A stretch of 64,000 nt of DNA, taken from Nitrospira sp. GTDB taxonomy: Bacteria > Nitrospirota > Nitrospiria > Nitrospirales > Nitrospiraceae. The stretch spans positions 232,919 to 296,918 of the forward strand of contig SWDS01000002.1 of assembly GCA_005116745.1 (NCBI GenBank), in the 5' to 3' direction. How positions within the stretch are numbered: the stretch's first letter is position 1; each line of letters starts with the position of its first letter. Below, one piece after another: positions 62,155-64,000 of this stretch. The translations under genes and the position numbers were made by a program. A model generated the notes under the pieces. It saw nothing but the letters and a program-made list of their open reading frames with translations, did no database searches and was not told the origin of the DNA.

Positions 62155-64000
62155 GTTTCCCTCTCCGCAAAGGAACGTTCTCGTGACACGGGCAGGCACA
62201 GCGTGAACGTCGTTCCTGTTCCAACTTCGCTCTCGACTAAAATTTTCCCGCCATGCCGCTCCACGATACCAAGGTTGACCGAGAGACCAAGCCCCGTCCC
62301 CTCTCCTTCCCCTTTGGTCGTGAAGAAGGGATCAAAGATCCGTGGGAGCACCGAGGCAGGAATGCCAGACCCCGTATCGCTCACCTCGACTCGGCAAATA
62401 CCCTCAGCCACGGAAGTCCTGATCGTCAGCACTCCGCCATTTCTCATGGCCTGCACGGCGTTCAAGATCAAATTCATCAAGACTTGCTCGATCATATGCC
62501 GATCAACCATCACGCTGGGCAAGTCATGGGTTGGAAATGTTTCCAAATGAATGCGATTGGAGGCAAAGAGATGCGTGGTCAGCCCTAACACTTGGCCGAC
62601 GATTCGATTGATATCAGCCGGGCTGAAAGCTGGTTCATGCTGCTGCGAAAAATCGAGCAACTGCCGAACAATCTTTTGAACACGACGGACGCCATGTTCC
62701 ATGGAGGTCCAATACTCCTCTTGACGTGCCGGGGAAAGGGTCCCCTTTCGAAGGTTGTAGAGACAATTGAGGATTCCTCCGAGAGGATTGTTGATTTCAT
62801 GGGCCACCCCAGCCGCCAGTTGGCCGATTGATGCCAGTTTTTCCGCATGACGAATCTGTCGCTCCAGCTTCTTGGTCTCCGTCATGTCACGCGCGATCCC
62901 AAGCACTCCAAGGATCTCCCCGTCGGCCCCTTGAAGGGGAGAGACACTCACCATGACGGCACGCACGTCACCGAGCCGAGTGACGACTTCGACCTCGTAC
63001 ACCTGCTTGGCCCCGATATCCAGTGTACTCTTGAGACGTCGCCCCCGATGACGCCGGGAGAGCAGTGAGAGATACGGCCGTCCGATCAGATCATCCTTGC
63101 GATAGCCCCACGCATTAACCTTACTGTTGACATAGGTAAACTGCTGATCCAGATCGAGCGTATAAATGACATCGTTGGCATTCTCGAGCAAATTTTCCAA
63201 GTACTGCTTGGTCTCTTCGATCTCTCTTGTGCGTTCTCTCACGTTCAGTTCAAGATCTTCTCGGTATGATTGCAGTTGACGCTCGAGCTTTTTCCGATCA
63301 GTAATATCGCGAAGCTGCACCATCACCAGCAATTGTTCAGTCCCATCGACCCGAATCAAGTCCATTTCCACCGGGATCTCATGGCGATCGGCATGGTACA
63401 CCGTCATTTCCTGAGTGGTGACCTGCCGTTGCTCCGTACTGACATCACACAACCAGCCTGTGAAGGCTCGGTGGTGCGCATCCGGGACGATCTCGAGCAC
63501 GTTCTTCCCGATGATCTCCGACTCGGCATAGCCCAAGACGTGTTGTTCTCGTTCATTCACGGCCACGACGGCCCCCGTCGCACTCACCATAAACACCGAA
63601 TCAGCGACGAAATCGAAAAGGGACTTATAGCGGGCTTGCGATGCTGTCAGCTGCTGTGTACGCTCCGACACCGCCTGCTCAAGCCCAACCGTGTACCGCT
63701 GAAGTTCCAGCTCTAACCGGCGCCGTTCCGTCACATCTCGGACGAACGCACGAGAGTGGACCAGTCCCCCTCGTGCTTGATCGAAGAGTGCCGTCGCATG
63801 AATTTCCACGTCGATCGGTCGGTGATCTTTCGCCAACAGCATCGTTTCGATTGCGGCCTGCCCCACACAAGCCAGCTGCTCCAGAAAGTGGGACACCTGT
63901 GATTCCTGTCCGGTCGGCACGAGGTGCAAAAGCTTCATCCCCAACACTTCGTCATGGGTATATCCGAGTTTATCGAGGCCGGTTTTATTGACATGGACCA
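62151..64000 (-). CDS. PAS-domain sensor histidine kinase, N-terminus cut by window edge
   Basis: At least 616 residues are visible; the frame is open to the right edge, reading VHVNKTGLDKLGYTHDEV at the top, which is PAS sequence. About four PAS domains follow (blocks ending LLHLVPTG, VLEIVPDAHH and SLLSRRHRG), with coiled coils between, then the H-box VAHEINNPLGG, the N-box LMNLILNAVQAM, and G-boxes DTGSGIP and GTGLGLSVN. No membrane segment lies in the visible part, so sensing is probably cytoplasmic. It is coupled to the sigma-54-type regulator. Confidence 0.92.
   Translation of the reverse strand, partial: VHVNKTGLDKLGYTHDEVLGMKLLHLVPTGQESQVSHFLEQLACVGQAAIETMLLAKDHRPIDVEIHATALFDQARGGLVHSRAFVRDVTERRRLELELQRYTVGLEQAVSERTQQLTASQARYKSLFDFVADSVFMVSATGAVVAVNEREQHVLGYAESEIIGKNVLEIVPDAHHRAFTGWLCDVSTEQRQVTTQEMTVYHADRHEIPVEMDLIRVDGTEQLLVMVQLRDITDRKKLERQLQSYREDLELNVRERTREIEETKQYLENLLENANDVIYTLDLDQQFTYVNSKVNAWGYRKDDLIGRPYLSLLSRRHRGRRLKSTLDIGAKQVYEVEVVTRLGDVRAVMVSVSPLQGADGEILGVLGIARDMTETKKLERQIRHAEKLASIGQLAAGVAHEINNPLGGILNCLYNLRKGTLSPARQEEYWTSMEHGVRRVQKIVRQLLDFSQQHEPAFSPADINRIVGQVLGLTTHLFASNRIHLETFPTHDLPSVMVDRHMIEQVLMNLILNAVQAMRNGGVLTIRTSVAEGICRVEVSDTGSGIPASVLPRIFDPFFTTKGEGEGTGLGLSVNLGIVERHGGKILVESEVGTGTTFTLCLPVSRERSFAERET

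Noticed and set aside
1-64000. CRISPR arrays, rRNA and tRNA genes
   Set aside because: No regularly spaced direct repeats, cloverleaf-like segments or rRNA-like stretches were noticed; the repeats seen are dispersed or single palindromes.

Overview
The window most resembles a chromosome segment of a Nitrospira-type nitrite oxidiser (Nitrospirota). The inference rests on gene content: two haem-b proteins resembling the gamma subunit of nitrite oxidoreductase (NxrC), a TorD-type chaperone, a Tat-type polyferredoxin, two pentahaem cytochromes c, a proton-pumping pyrophosphatase, and a 65-residue protein ending in Gly-Gly-Glu that looks like UBact, the Pup-like modifier known from Nitrospira. No rRNA, tRNA or CRISPR array was recognised.

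Layout. 0-9.5 kb: the 3' end of an IS transposase, a pentapeptide-repeat protein, two unknown genes, an M3 oligopeptidase, an RluE-like pseudouridine synthase, then a predicted beta-propeller and a beta-helix protein, with intergenic spaces holding copies of a dispersed repeat. 9.5-20.8 kb is housekeeping: SNase-like nuclease, Bfd ferredoxin behind a probable Fur-controlled promoter, exported flavodoxin, DUF192 protein, relA/spoT, recJ, the UBact-like gene, hppA, a PQQ-type sugar dehydrogenase lipoprotein and a methyltransferase-like protein. 20.9-27.8 kb is an accessory island of unfamiliar genes: a 511-aa protein with a long Ser/Thr-rich beta segment, an EEP-fold (DNase I-like) protein, a free-standing zinc-deaminase-like protein, a 253-aa protein of unknown fold, and a HicB/DUF2442 pair with a decayed second HicB copy.

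28.0-42.0 kb is a block of minus-strand genes for periplasmic redox chemistry: two pentahaem cytochromes, a PDZ protein, an NxrC-like protein, an NHL propeller, TatA, a TPR protein, a polytopic membrane protein, a B12-binding radical SAM enzyme, a second NxrC-like protein, a TorD-like chaperone, a four-cluster ferredoxin and an HExxH protein. The catalytic NxrA and NxrB subunits are not here. Four long imperfect palindromes of one repeat family sit in this block, each starting at, in or a few bases after a stop codon.

42.2-50.3 kb: a WD40 protein and a type III restriction-modification locus whose res gene is split by a one-base frameshift and whose mod and res genes are separated by a DUF4258/zinc-finger pair; a HicB-type pair lies beyond. 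50.5-64 kb: SIMPL protein, thioredoxin-fold protein, exported agmatine deiminase, a persulfide-dioxygenase/rhodanese fusion followed by a TauE-type exporter (a sulfur-handling pair), a membrane-anchored pentapeptide protein, an aldo/keto reductase, and a sigma-54-type response regulator translationally coupled to a PAS histidine kinase that runs off the right edge.
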